A DNA stretch of 64,000 nt. It comes from JAEZDP01 sp964430855 (GTDB taxonomy: Bacteria > Acidobacteriota > Vicinamibacteria > Vicinamibacterales > Vicinamibacteraceae). Positions within the stretch are counted from its first letter, which is position 1. The number at the start of each line of letters is the position of its first letter. Location: NCBI GenBank assembly GCA_964430855.1, contig CAYSHC010000008.1:11082-75081 (forward strand), in the 5' to 3' direction. Below, piece after piece: positions 35,357-42,311 of this stretch. A program made the position numbers and the translations under genes. Below the pieces are notes generated by a model. It saw only the letters and a list, made by a program, of their open reading frames with translations, was not told the DNA's origin and made no database searches.

Positions 35357-36622
35357 ATGCACACGACACCTGGCGCACGTCACGATCTCGACCGGCGTCA
35401 CTTCTTCAAGGCCGCCGGGGTGGGCGTCGGCGCGGCGGCCGCGATGCTCACGCCACGCGACGCCGCCGCCGCGCAGGAACAGGCTCGCAAGGCCGCCCTC
35501 GAGCGGCTGGCCAGCAACAGCTATCCGCTGCGCCAGTTGTTCAAGCAGCGGAGGCCGCGAGGAAGCACGGCGGCCATCCCGGCGACGCCTGCCGCCGGGC
35601 GGCGTGGTGACTTCGCCGAGGACTACACGGCCGTCGCTGCCAACCCGAACGCGGCCGAGGCGCTGGCCGTGGCGGAGAAGGCGCGGGCCGCGCGGGCGCA
35701 CCTGCCGGATGCCGCGGCGATGATGGCGAAGTACGGTGAGCTCACGCTGCTCGACTTCCCTCAGTTCACGAAGGACACGTTCCCTGGCGTTACGCGAATG
35801 GACATCAGGTCCGCGCTGTTTGGCGACGTGACCGATGACTCGATGTTCTTCCCTGCGCAGGACGGGCGTCCGGGCGGCTTCGACCCGTTGAGCCGTTCGG
35901 GCCGCAGGTGGCTGGATTCGCTGGCGAACATCCTCGTCAAGACCGGAACCGCCGTGCAGCACGTGTCCAACAACGCACCGTTCGACCTGGCGTCGTATGG
36001 CTCGCCGGAGGCCGACGCTCGGCGCAAGGCCGGTGTCGCCATGGCGAAGCGGTGGCTCGAGGGCTGCGCCGTGCTCGGCATCAGATCGATGCGCATGAAT
36101 TCGCCGCAGGCCCTCGGGCCGAGCATCCGGCCCAACGCCGTCGCACGCGGGCCGGGCGATGGCTATCCCCGCAACGTCGACATCGTCCCGATGCTGGCCG
36201 CGGCGATCGAGTCATACAAGGAGATGGCCGAGGCCGGCGGCAAGCTGGGCATTCGCGTGACGATCGAGAATCACTGGGGCCTGGCGGCCGACCCGGCCAA
36301 CATCCGGACCATCATCGACGAGGTGAACCACCCGTACTGCGAGGCCTCGCCCGACTTCTGCAACTGGGAGCACGAGTACATGCTCTTCAACGGGCTGAAG
36401 ATGCTCGCTCCCTACGCGCACACCCACGCGCACGCCAAGTACTGGGACCGCTGGGGCGAGCGCAACGACGTGCGCCGGGCGACGCGCGTCATGCTCGCGG
36501 CCGGGTTCCGCGGCACGTTCGCGCTCGAGTACGAGCAGGGCCCGTGGGATGGCGTCGAAGGCGCGCAGTACCTCTATCGGGAGGTGCTCGCCGCCCTGAC
36601 CGACCCGGCGCCGGTCGTCTGA
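35357..36622 (+). CDS. Tat-exported TIM-barrel (xylose isomerase-like) protein
   Basis: 421-aa protein with a twin-arginine leader (DRRHFFKAAG, R13-R14, then an Ala/Gly-rich hydrophobic stretch). A linker leads into a xylose isomerase-like TIM barrel: GVTRMDIRSALFG, LGIRSMRMNSPQALGP, IRVTIENHWGLAADP with the metal-binding Glu and His, YAHTHAHAKYWDRWGE and the terminal FRGTFALEYEQGPWDG. It resembles sugar phosphate isomerase/epimerase proteins that are exported in Acidobacteriota and Planctomycetes. GGAGG precedes the ATG at 35357 by four bases. It is a second exported isomerase-like protein besides the one at 18869, but clearly different in length and sequence. Confidence 0.85.
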   Translation: MHTTPGARHDLDRRHFFKAAGVGVGAAAAMLTPRDAAAAQEQARKAALERLASNSYPLRQLFKQRRPRGSTAAIPATPAAGRRGDFAEDYTAVAANPNAAEALAVAEKARAARAHLPDAAAMMAKYGELTLLDFPQFTKDTFPGVTRMDIRSALFGDVTDDSMFFPAQDGRPGGFDPLSRSGRRWLDSLANILVKTGTAVQHVSNNAPFDLASYGSPEADARRKAGVAMAKRWLEGCAVLGIRSMRMNSPQALGPSIRPNAVARGPGDGYPRNVDIVPMLAAAIESYKEMAEAGGKLGIRVTIENHWGLAADPANIRTIIDEVNHPYCEASPDFCNWEHEYMLFNGLKMLAPYAHTHAHAKYWDRWGERNDVRRATRVMLAAGFRGTFALEYEQGPWDGVEGAQYLYREVLAALTDPAPVV

Positions 36623-36645
36623 GAGGCCAGCGCCGCGGGCCGTGG

Positions 36646-37038
36646 TCAGGCCGTCTGGCCCAGCTCGTAGCGCGGCGCCTTGCCCCACAGCCGCTCGAGC
36701 GCGTAGAACTCGCGCGTCTCCGGCGTGAAGACGTGCACGATGAAGTCGAAGTAGTCGAGGAGGATCCACTCGGCGCGGTCGTACCCCTCGACGTGCGACA
36801 CGCGGCGGCTACGCTCGCGCAGCCGCTCCTCGATGGCGTCGGCGATGGCCTGCGCCTGCCTGACGTTGGAGGCCGTGCAGATGACGAACACGTCGGTGAA
36901 CGCCTCCGACCCGCGCAGGTCGAGGAGGGTGATGCGCAGCGCCTTCTTGTCTTGGGCGGCCTCGACGGCGGCCGTCACGTCGGCCGGCAGTTCGAGGGGC
37001 TGGGGACGGGAAGCGGGCTGCGTCTCAGGGTTCACCAT
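36646..37038 (-). CDS. rsfS: Ribosomal silencing factor RsfS
   Basis: Binds L14 on the 50S subunit and blocks subunit joining when nutrients are low; 130 aa. The core is KKALRITLLDLRGSEAFTD, FVICTASNVRQAQAIADAIE, HVEGYDRAEWILLDYFDFIV and HVFTPETREFYALERLWG, the last being the family signature. The ATG at 37038 overlaps the end of nadD by 14 bases. It is last in the rplU-rpmA-obgE-nadD-rsfS cluster, an order shared with many bacteria. Its N-terminal extension is Pro/Gln-rich. Confidence 0.96.
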   Translation of the reverse strand: MVNPETQPASRPQPLELPADVTAAVEAAQDKKALRITLLDLRGSEAFTDVFVICTASNVRQAQAIADAIEERLRERSRRVSHVEGYDRAEWILLDYFDFIVHVFTPETREFYALERLWGKAPRYELGQTA

Positions 37039-37714
37039 GCAGGGTCCTCACCGGTGCGGCGTCGTACAGGGCGTGGCGCCGGATGTGGGCGTCCACGCGG
37101 GGACAGACGAGGTCGTCGATGGGCGCGCCGGCGGCAATGCGCGCCCGGATGTCGGTTGATGACACGTCCGGCGTGTCGGCCTCGACCAGCCAGACCGCCG
37201 GCGGCTGACCGGGGACGGGCGTCTCGCCTCGCGAGACCCATCGCACCCGCTCGCGAACGACAGGCGGGCCCTCATGGGCGAACACCAACGGGTGTCCGGG
37301 GCGGCTCACCACGACGAAGTGCGCGCGGTCGAGCAGCGCCGGGTACCTGTGCCACGACTCGATCGCGCCGAACGCGTCGGCACCCGTGATGAAGAACAGC
37401 TGCGAAGGCTCGTAGCCGCGCGCGGCCAGCGCCTCGAGCGTGTCCCAGGTGTAGGTGGGGCCGCCACGCGCGAGCTCGAGGTCCGACACGGCCAGGTGCG
37501 GGTCGTCCTCGATCGCCATTGCCGCCATCGCGAACCGGTGCCAGCCGGATGCCGCCGGGCTGCCGCGGTGGCGTGGCACGTGGGCGGGGATCAGCCACAC
37601 GCGGTCGAGCGCGAGTGCCTGCCTGGCGGCCTGTGCGGCGGCGACGTGTCCGCGGTGCACGGGATCGAGCGTGCCACCGAGCAGCCCCAGACGCAAGTGA
37701 GGCACGTCAGCCAT
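37025..37714 (-). CDS. nadD: Nicotinate-nucleotide adenylyltransferase
   Basis: Converts nicotinate mononucleotide to deamido-NAD in NAD synthesis; 229 aa. The nucleotidyltransferase signature GLLGGTLDPVHRGH (10-23) carries the HxGH motif. Family segments FITGADAFGAIESWHRY and VSSTDIRARIAAG (the ISSTxIR motif) follow. I chose the ATG at 37714 since it starts right before the fold; an open frame runs further upstream inside obgE but is out of the family. The start falls five bases before the obgE stop region and the end overlaps rsfS, so the three are tightly coupled. Confidence 0.95.
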   Translation of the reverse strand: MADVPHLRLGLLGGTLDPVHRGHVAAAQAARQALALDRVWLIPAHVPRHRGSPAASGWHRFAMAAMAIEDDPHLAVSDLELARGGPTYTWDTLEALAARGYEPSQLFFITGADAFGAIESWHRYPALLDRAHFVVVSRPGHPLVFAHEGPPVVRERVRWVSRGETPVPGQPPAVWLVEADTPDVSSTDIRARIAAGAPIDDLVCPRVDAHIRRHALYDAAPVRTLHGEP

Positions 37715-38927
37715 CCGTCGGCGGGTCGTCCGGCGGCGGAGCCGGGCGTCGTGACGCCGCGAGGGCCGCAAGCGAGCGGCTGGTGCGGCGCGCGGGCGGT
37801 GTGCTCGGCGCAGCGTCGGCAGCGTCGCCAGGGGGCGCCGTGGCGGCGGCCGCCTCTGTGGCGATTCGCGCGGCTTCCTGCCGCGCGGTGCGACCTGCCT
37901 CGACGTGCGGCCACAGCGCCTCGAGCAGCGCGTCCACGCCTTCCCCGGTGACGGCCGAGATGGCGAAGAACGGCAGCCCGAGCGACTCGGCATGCGCCCG
38001 GAGGGCGTCGAGCCGCGAGGCGTCGTTCAGGATGTCGATCCTGTTGGCGGCCACCATCTGCGGGCGTGCCGCCAGGGGCAGCGCGTCGGGGTCGACCGTC
38101 TCGGCATTCGGCGTGTAGTGCGCCAGCTCGGCGCGGATCACGTCGAGGTCGTCGACCGGGTCGCGCAGCGAGGCCTCGCTGACGTCCACGACGTGGAGCA
38201 GGACGGCCGTCCGCTCGACATGCGACAGGAACCGGTGCCCGAGGCCGCGTCCCTCGTGCGCGCCCTCGATGAGGCCGGGCACGTCGGCCACCACGAAGCT
38301 GCGGTCGCCGCTGAGCGACACGACGCCGAGGTTCGGGACGAGCGTGGTGAAGGGGTAGTCGGCAATCTTGGGGCGGGCCGCCGACACCCGCGCGATGAGC
38401 GTGCTCTTGCCGACGTTCGGGAAGCCGACGAGGCCGACGTCGGCCAGCAGCTTCAGTCGCAGCCGCAGCGACAGCGACTCGCCGGGCTCGCCCGGGTCCG
38501 CGCGGCGCGGGGCACGGTTGACCGCCGAGACGAAGCGCGCGTTGCCGCGCCCCCCGCGTCCGCCCCGCGCCACGAGCGCCTTGTCGCCAGGCTCGACGAG
38601 ATCGGCGATCTGCTCCAGCGTCCCGTCATCGGCGATGCGGTAGACGACCGTGCCGGGCGGGACGGCGAGCTCGAGGGGCTTGCCGGACTTGCCGGTGCGG
38701 AGCGCACCCTGCCCGTGTGCGCCGCGCTGGGCGACAAACGTCGGGTGGAACCGGTAGTTGACGAGCGTGTTGTGATGCGGGCTGGCGACGAGGTAGACCG
38801 AGCCGCCCGCGCCCCCGTCGCCGCCGTCGGGGCCGCCCTTCGGGATGAACTTCTCGCGACGGAAGCTGATCGCGCCGCGCCCGCCGGCGCCTGCCGTGAC
38901 GGTGATGTCGACTTCATCGACGAACAT
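37707..38927 (-). CDS. obgE: Obg family GTPase
   Basis: Ribosome-assembly and stress GTPase, 406 aa. The N-terminal glycine-rich Obg fold (1-158) starts MFVDEVDITVTAGAGGRGAI and has GGPDGGDGGAGGSVYL. The G domain has G1 GFPNVGKST (168-176), G3 DVPGLIEGAHEGRGLG, G4 ANRID and G5 ISAVTGEG. A C-terminal tail from about residue 345 is Ala/Pro/Arg-rich with no recognised OCT domain. It is preceded by rpmA (48 bases) and overlaps nadD, the classic L21-L27-Obg arrangement. Obg copy number often influences growth and replication control. Confidence 0.97.
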   Translation of the reverse strand: MFVDEVDITVTAGAGGRGAISFRREKFIPKGGPDGGDGGAGGSVYLVASPHHNTLVNYRFHPTFVAQRGAHGQGALRTGKSGKPLELAVPPGTVVYRIADDGTLEQIADLVEPGDKALVARGGRGGRGNARFVSAVNRAPRRADPGEPGESLSLRLRLKLLADVGLVGFPNVGKSTLIARVSAARPKIADYPFTTLVPNLGVVSLSGDRSFVVADVPGLIEGAHEGRGLGHRFLSHVERTAVLLHVVDVSEASLRDPVDDLDVIRAELAHYTPNAETVDPDALPLAARPQMVAANRIDILNDASRLDALRAHAESLGLPFFAISAVTGEGVDALLEALWPHVEAGRTARQEAARIATEAAAATAPPGDAADAAPSTPPARRTSRSLAALAASRRPAPPPDDPPTDG

Positions 38928-38975
38928 GCGGGCGAGGCGGAAGGACGGACCGGGCGGTCCGTCCGGCAGGCGGTG

Positions 38976-39233
38976 CTATTCGAGCGGGAGGACGCTGACG
39001 AAGCGCCCGCGCGCGCCGTGGTCCTCGAACTTGACCACGCCCGGCACCTTGGCAAACAGCGTGTCGTCCTTGCCGAGGCCGACGTTGCGCCCGGGCTGGA
39101 ACTTCCGGCCCCGCTGGCGCACGAGGATCGACCCGCCGGTGACGACGTTGCCGTCGAACCGCTTGACGCCGAGGCGCTGTGCCGCGCTGTCGCGCCCGTT
39201 GCGCGAGCTTCCCTGACCCTTCTTCGATGCCAT
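38976..39233 (-). CDS. rpmA: 50S ribosomal protein L27
   Basis: 85-aa ribosomal protein whose N-terminal tail reaches the peptidyl transferase centre. It begins MASKKGQGSSRNGRDSAAQR and ends in GRFVSVLPLE; the core RQRGRKFQPGRNVGLGKDDT is typical. The N-terminus lacks the cleavable extension found in Firmicutes, as in other Gram-negatives. It lies upstream of obgE in the same transcript. The 262-base stretch between it and rplU holds a tandem repeat array broken by an assembly gap, so the true distance is unknown. Confidence 0.98.
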   Translation of the reverse strand: MASKKGQGSSRNGRDSAAQRLGVKRFDGNVVTGGSILVRQRGRKFQPGRNVGLGKDDTLFAKVPGVVKFEDHGARGRFVSVLPLE

Positions 39234-39249
39234 TGTCTCGTCCTGGTAG

Positions 39250-39470
39250 GGACGGCTCTCCGAGCCGTCCGTATTCCGAGCCGTCCGTGCTCCGAGCCGT
39301 CCGTGCTCCGNNNNNNNNNNNNNNNNNNNNNNNNNNNNNNNNNNNNNNNNNNNNNNNNNNNNNNNNNNNNNNNNNNNNNNNNNNNNNNNNNNNNNNNNNN
39401 NNNNNNNNNNTCCGAGCCGTCCGTGCTCCGAGCCGTCCGTGCTCCGGCCGTCCCTGCTCCGAGCCGTCCG
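39250..39470. repeat. 16-bp tandem array with palindrome between rplU and rpmA
   Basis: A palindrome (GGACGGCTC at 39250-39258, GAGCCGTCC at 39262-39270) leads into direct repeats of the 16-base unit GAGCCGTCCGTGCTCC. Units lie at 39262, 39278 and 39294, then resume after the N run at 39414 and 39430, with variant copies to about 39470. Copy number is unknown because the gap falls within the array. Confidence 0.85.
39311..39410. other. Assembly gap (100 N)
   Basis: Exactly 100 N characters, the usual placeholder for a gap of unknown length. Both edges are copies of the same 16-base repeat, so the assembler probably broke in the array and the real sequence is likely further repeat units rather than genes. 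Confidence 0.97.
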
Positions 39471-39495
39471 CCTGCTCTTCGCGCCTGGCCGGCGT

Positions 39496-39810
39496 CTAGA
39501 GCAGGATGTCCTTCACCTGAATCCGCGTGAGCGTCGAGCGATGCCCCTTCGTCCGGCGCATGCCCTTCCGGCGCTTCTTCTTGAACACGCGGATCTTGGG
39601 GCCGCGCGTCTCGCCCTCGACCACGCCCACGACGCGGGCGCCGTCGACGTAGGGGGCCCCGGTCAGCACGTCGCCGCCGTCCTGTGCGACGAGCAGCACC
39701 TGCTCGACACTGACTTCTTCACCGGCGGGCAGCCCGACGCGGTCGACGGTAATCACCGAGCCCGGCGTCACCTTCACCTGCCGGCCGCCGCTTTGAATGA
39801 TGGCAAACAC
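39496..39810 (-). CDS. rplU: 50S ribosomal protein L21
   Basis: 104-aa ribosomal protein that binds 23S rRNA. It begins MFAIIQSGGRQVKVTPGSVI and has the family ending KKKRRKGMRRTKGHRSTLTR then IQVKDIL. The start is GTG at 39810, with AGGAG seven bases upstream, which decides it. First gene of the rplU-rpmA-obgE-nadD-rsfS group. The upstream leader of about 60 bases has an extended -10-like TGCTACACT and a small TGGCA/TGCCA stem (39837-39857). Confidence 0.97.
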   Translation of the reverse strand: MFAIIQSGGRQVKVTPGSVITVDRVGLPAGEEVSVEQVLLVAQDGGDVLTGAPYVDGARVVGVVEGETRGPKIRVFKKKRRKGMRRTKGHRSTLTRIQVKDILL

Positions 39811-39870
39811 GATGGACTCCTGAAACTGGCGAGCCGTGGCAGCCGTCTGCGGTGCCAGCTCAAAGGCGCT

Positions 39871-39879
39871 AGTGTAGCA
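39871..39879 (-). promoter_or_regulatory. Putative extended -10 element for rplU operon
   Basis: TGCTACACT on the minus strand, resembling an extended -10, about 61 bases before the rplU GTG. A -35 match is not apparent. The palindrome at 39919-39943 sits a further 40 bases upstream. Confidence 0.4.
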
Positions 39880-39918
39880 CGGCCGCGCCTCCGCGGGTAG
39901 GGCACTTGCTGAGCCCCC

Positions 39919-39943
39919 AGGGACGGCTCGGAGAGCCGTCCCT
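39919..39943. repeat. Perfect palindrome AGGGACGGCTC/GAGCCGTCCCT
   Basis: Eleven-base arms with a three-base GGA loop, followed by two degenerate half-copies (GAGCCGTCCCT, GAGGCGTCCCT) up to 39972. It lies between the rplU promoter and the 3' end of the lipoprotein gene at 39979. It may serve as that gene's terminator. The same core in the opposite orientation (loop TCC) occurs at 39250-39270. Confidence 0.8.
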
Positions 39944-39978
39944 ACCGAGCCGTCCCTGCCGAGGCGTCCCTACCACGG

Positions 39979-40767
39979 CTACTTCAGTAGGACCCGCGAG
40001 CCGCGGACCCGCGTCGTGCTGAGGGTATTCAGGAACGACGGCAGCAGCGCGTCCATCTGCTCGAAAAACGACGACAGCGCCGGCACGTTCTGCTGCGCGG
40101 GGTAGAGGCGCTCCTCGCGGTAGCTCTCCTGGTACAGCACCGCGCCGGTCCGGCCGTCGATGAAGACGAACTTCGGCCGCAGGATGTAGCCCTTCCGCTC
40201 CATGTACACGCGCTGCGGCGTGACCGTCCGGCGGCCGAACTGGTCGTACACCTCACGCTCCTGCGTGACGATGCCCGACGCCTGATGCGCCCTGAAGATC
40301 ACCGTGCCCGTGACGATGAGCGGCTGCTGGTATTCCTCGCCGATGCGCTTCCAGTAGTCGGCATTGGCAAAGAGCGGCTCGAATGCCTCGAGATCCTTCT
40401 CGTCGCGAATGACCGACGGCAGCGCCATGGGCCCGAGGCCGGCCTGGTCGGCCGCGCCGTCGGCCGCCGTCGGCGGGCCGCCGAGCTGCTGCCGGGCAAT
40501 GTCCTCGAGGGGCAGCGGATCGGCGTCGATGACGCGCAGGCGCGACTTCGTGCGCAGCTGGCTCCGGAGCAGCCGCACGGTCTCCATGCTGGCATCCACT
40601 TCGTCGCTGCCGCCGCCGATGAACCCGACCACATGCACGCGCTGGAACGGGGTCACGTCCAGCTTGGCCTGGATCGGCGTGTCGATCGGCACCTCGTACA
40701 TCGACGTGCAGCCGGCCGCCAGCGCGACGGCCACCGCCAGGCTAGCGAGTCTGTGACCTGCGCGCAC
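39979..40767 (-). CDS. Lipoprotein of unknown function
   Basis: 262-aa protein with a signal peptide and lipobox AAGC (Cys20). The mature part begins TSMYEVPIDTPIQAKLDV. A Rossmann-like start FQRVHVVGFIGGGSDEVDAS is followed by LRSQLRTKSRLRVIDADPLP, LIVTGTVIFRAHQAS, PKFVFIDGRTGAVLYQESYR and a C-terminal helix. The layout (a strand on a named gene product, then a value computed from parameters) recalls curli-assembly or TolB-N-like lipoproteins, but I cannot name a family. Its ATG region overlaps the end of the TPR gene by 26 bases, so the two are coupled. Confidence 0.75.
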   Translation of the reverse strand: MRAGHRLASLAVAVALAAGCTSMYEVPIDTPIQAKLDVTPFQRVHVVGFIGGGSDEVDASMETVRLLRSQLRTKSRLRVIDADPLPLEDIARQQLGGPPTAADGAADQAGLGPMALPSVIRDEKDLEAFEPLFANADYWKRIGEEYQQPLIVTGTVIFRAHQASGIVTQEREVYDQFGRRTVTPQRVYMERKGYILRPKFVFIDGRTGAVLYQESYREERLYPAQQNVPALSSFFEQMDALLPSFLNTLSTTRVRGSRVLLK

Positions 40768-41104
40768 GGTCGTTGAGCTCCTTGAAGAGATCGTAGTTCT
40801 GCTGGATGGACAGGTTGTCCGGCTCGAGCTCGAGGGCCCGCGCGTACGCCTGCCCCGCCTCCTCGAACCGGCCGAGCTGCTCGTAGGCCACCGCGAGGTT
40901 GTTGAACGCCGCGGCGTACGTCGGGTCGATCTCCGTGGCGCGCTGCCAGCGGTAGACCGCTTCCTGCCACAGGCCCTTCTGCGCGACGGCGATGCCGAAC
41001 TCCACCTGCGCGACCGCCTGGCCGCGCGCGTCGCCTTGCGCGAGGGCAGCGCCAGGAAGTCCCGCGATCAGGGACAGCACGACTGCCAGCGTACGGATGC
41101 TCAT
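40742..41104 (-). CDS. Exported TPR-repeat protein
   Basis: 120-aa protein with a signal peptide (MSIRTLAVVLSLIAGLPGAA, cleavage after ALAQ) and about two and a half tetratricopeptide repeats. VAQVEFGIAVAQKGLWQEAV, ATEIDPTYAAAFNNLAVAYE and the segment from EEAGQAYARALELEPDN onward show the W-G-A-Y-F-A-P pattern. It is probably a periplasmic scaffold for the lipoprotein encoded just downstream, with which it overlaps. I chose the ATG at 41104, which places the signal peptide first; the open frame upstream is antisense to dprA. A TATATT stretch at 41118-41123 on this strand may be part of its promoter. Confidence 0.82.
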   Translation of the reverse strand: MSIRTLAVVLSLIAGLPGAALAQGDARGQAVAQVEFGIAVAQKGLWQEAVYRWQRATEIDPTYAAAFNNLAVAYEQLGRFEEAGQAYARALELEPDNLSIQQNYDLFKELNDRARRSQTR

Positions 41105-41222
41105 GGAAACAGTTGTCAATATACACCCGCCCGGAACGAGGCACGTGGCAGGTCCTGCAGCCATTCCACGCCCGATGTAAGGACGTCCGAACCCGGCCGT
41201 CAGCCTCCTGCTGGTCCCGCCC

Positions 41223-42296
41223 TTGCACGGCGTCACCGGCGTGGTCCTGTCGCCCCTCGACGCGCTCACGCTCGCCGTCGGCGCCCGCACCCGGCCTGCC
41301 GTGGCGGCGCGCACGCTGCGGGAGGCCCTGGAACAGGGGGCGGCCGACGACCTCGAGCAGGCCTGGCGGGTCCTCGGCCTGCCGGCCACGGCGGTCGGAC
41401 CGGCCGTCGCGCTCGCACGCCGGCTCCATGCCGACGCCACCCGTGACGGCCTCCTGACGCTCGACTGGCGGGCCGACGCCTATCCGCCCGCGTTGCTGAC
41501 GCTGCCGGACCCGCCCCTCGTTGTCTGGGTGAAGGGCGATCCCGGCGTCCTTCTCCGTCCGGCCGTCGCGATCGTGGGGTCGCGGGCGGCGCGTCCGGGC
41601 GCGCTCGAGGTCGCCCGGACCCTGGGCGCGGCGCTCGCCGCACAGGGCGTCACGGTCGTCAGCGGCCTGGCGCGCGGGGTGGACGCCGCCGCGCACGCAG
41701 GCGCCCTCGAGGCCGGAACCACGGCCGCCGTCCTCGGCACGGGCATCGACGTCGTCTATCCTGCGCAGCACGCCGCGCTGGCGGCACGCATCGCCGAGCG
41801 TGGGGCCCTGGTCACCGAGTTCCTGCCGGGCACGCCGCCGCTTGCGCACCACTTCCCGCTCCGGAACCGGATTCTCAGCGGTCTCGTCCGTGCGGTGGTG
41901 GTGGTCGAGGCTTCGGATCGGAGCGGTTCGCTCGTGACGGCCCGGCTGGCTGCCGAGCAGGGACGCGACGTCATGGTCGTGCCGGGGGACGTCAGGGGCG
42001 GGGCCAACAAGGGTGGTCACGCGCTGCTGCGCGACGGCGCCAGGCTCGTCGAGAGCGCCGACGACGTCCTCGAGGAGCTCGGCTGGACGCCGCGCGCGAC
42101 GTCAAGCGCCGCCGGCGCCGAGCCCCCGCTCGTGGGGATCCTGCGGCGGCACGGGGCGCTGCCGGTGGACGACCTGGTCGCCGAGACCGGCCGCCCCGCG
42201 GCCGATCTGCTCGCAGAACTGCTCGATCTGGAGCTCGGAGGGCTCGTCACCCGCGACCCGTCGGGCCGGTTCTTGCCCTCCGGAGGGAAGTGGTAA
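41223..42296 (+). CDS. dprA: DNA-processing protein DprA
   Basis: Loads RecA on incoming single-stranded DNA during transformation; 357 aa. A SAM-like N-terminal region precedes the Rossmann-type core: AIVGSRAARPGALEVARTLG, VSGLARGVDAAAHAGAL, LGTGIDVVYPAQH, FPLRNRILSGLVRAVVVVEA and GSLVTARLAAEQGRDVMVVPG, all DprA signatures. The C-terminal winged-helix segment is visible at about 300-355. The start is uncertain: TTG at 41223 is the most upstream and GTG at 41241 is an alternative; neither has a clear ribosome site. It is the first gene of dprA-topA-trmFO-xerC, the order also seen in Bacillus (smf-topA-gid-codV). Confidence 0.95.
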   Translation: MHGVTGVVLSPLDALTLAVGARTRPAVAARTLREALEQGAADDLEQAWRVLGLPATAVGPAVALARRLHADATRDGLLTLDWRADAYPPALLTLPDPPLVVWVKGDPGVLLRPAVAIVGSRAARPGALEVARTLGAALAAQGVTVVSGLARGVDAAAHAGALEAGTTAAVLGTGIDVVYPAQHAALAARIAERGALVTEFLPGTPPLAHHFPLRNRILSGLVRAVVVVEASDRSGSLVTARLAAEQGRDVMVVPGDVRGGANKGGHALLRDGARLVESADDVLEELGWTPRATSSAAGAEPPLVGILRRHGALPVDDLVAETGRPAADLLAELLDLELGGLVTRDPSGRFLPSGGKW

Positions 42297-42311
42297 CGTA
42301 GGGCCGAGCGC

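Noticed and set aside
39250..39470. Possible CRISPR array
   Set aside because: The 16-bp units are contiguous, without unique spacers, and no cas genes are present.
41118..41123. TATATT as a firm promoter for the TPR gene
   Set aside because: No -35 or extended -10 context supports it, so it is mentioned only in the gene entry.
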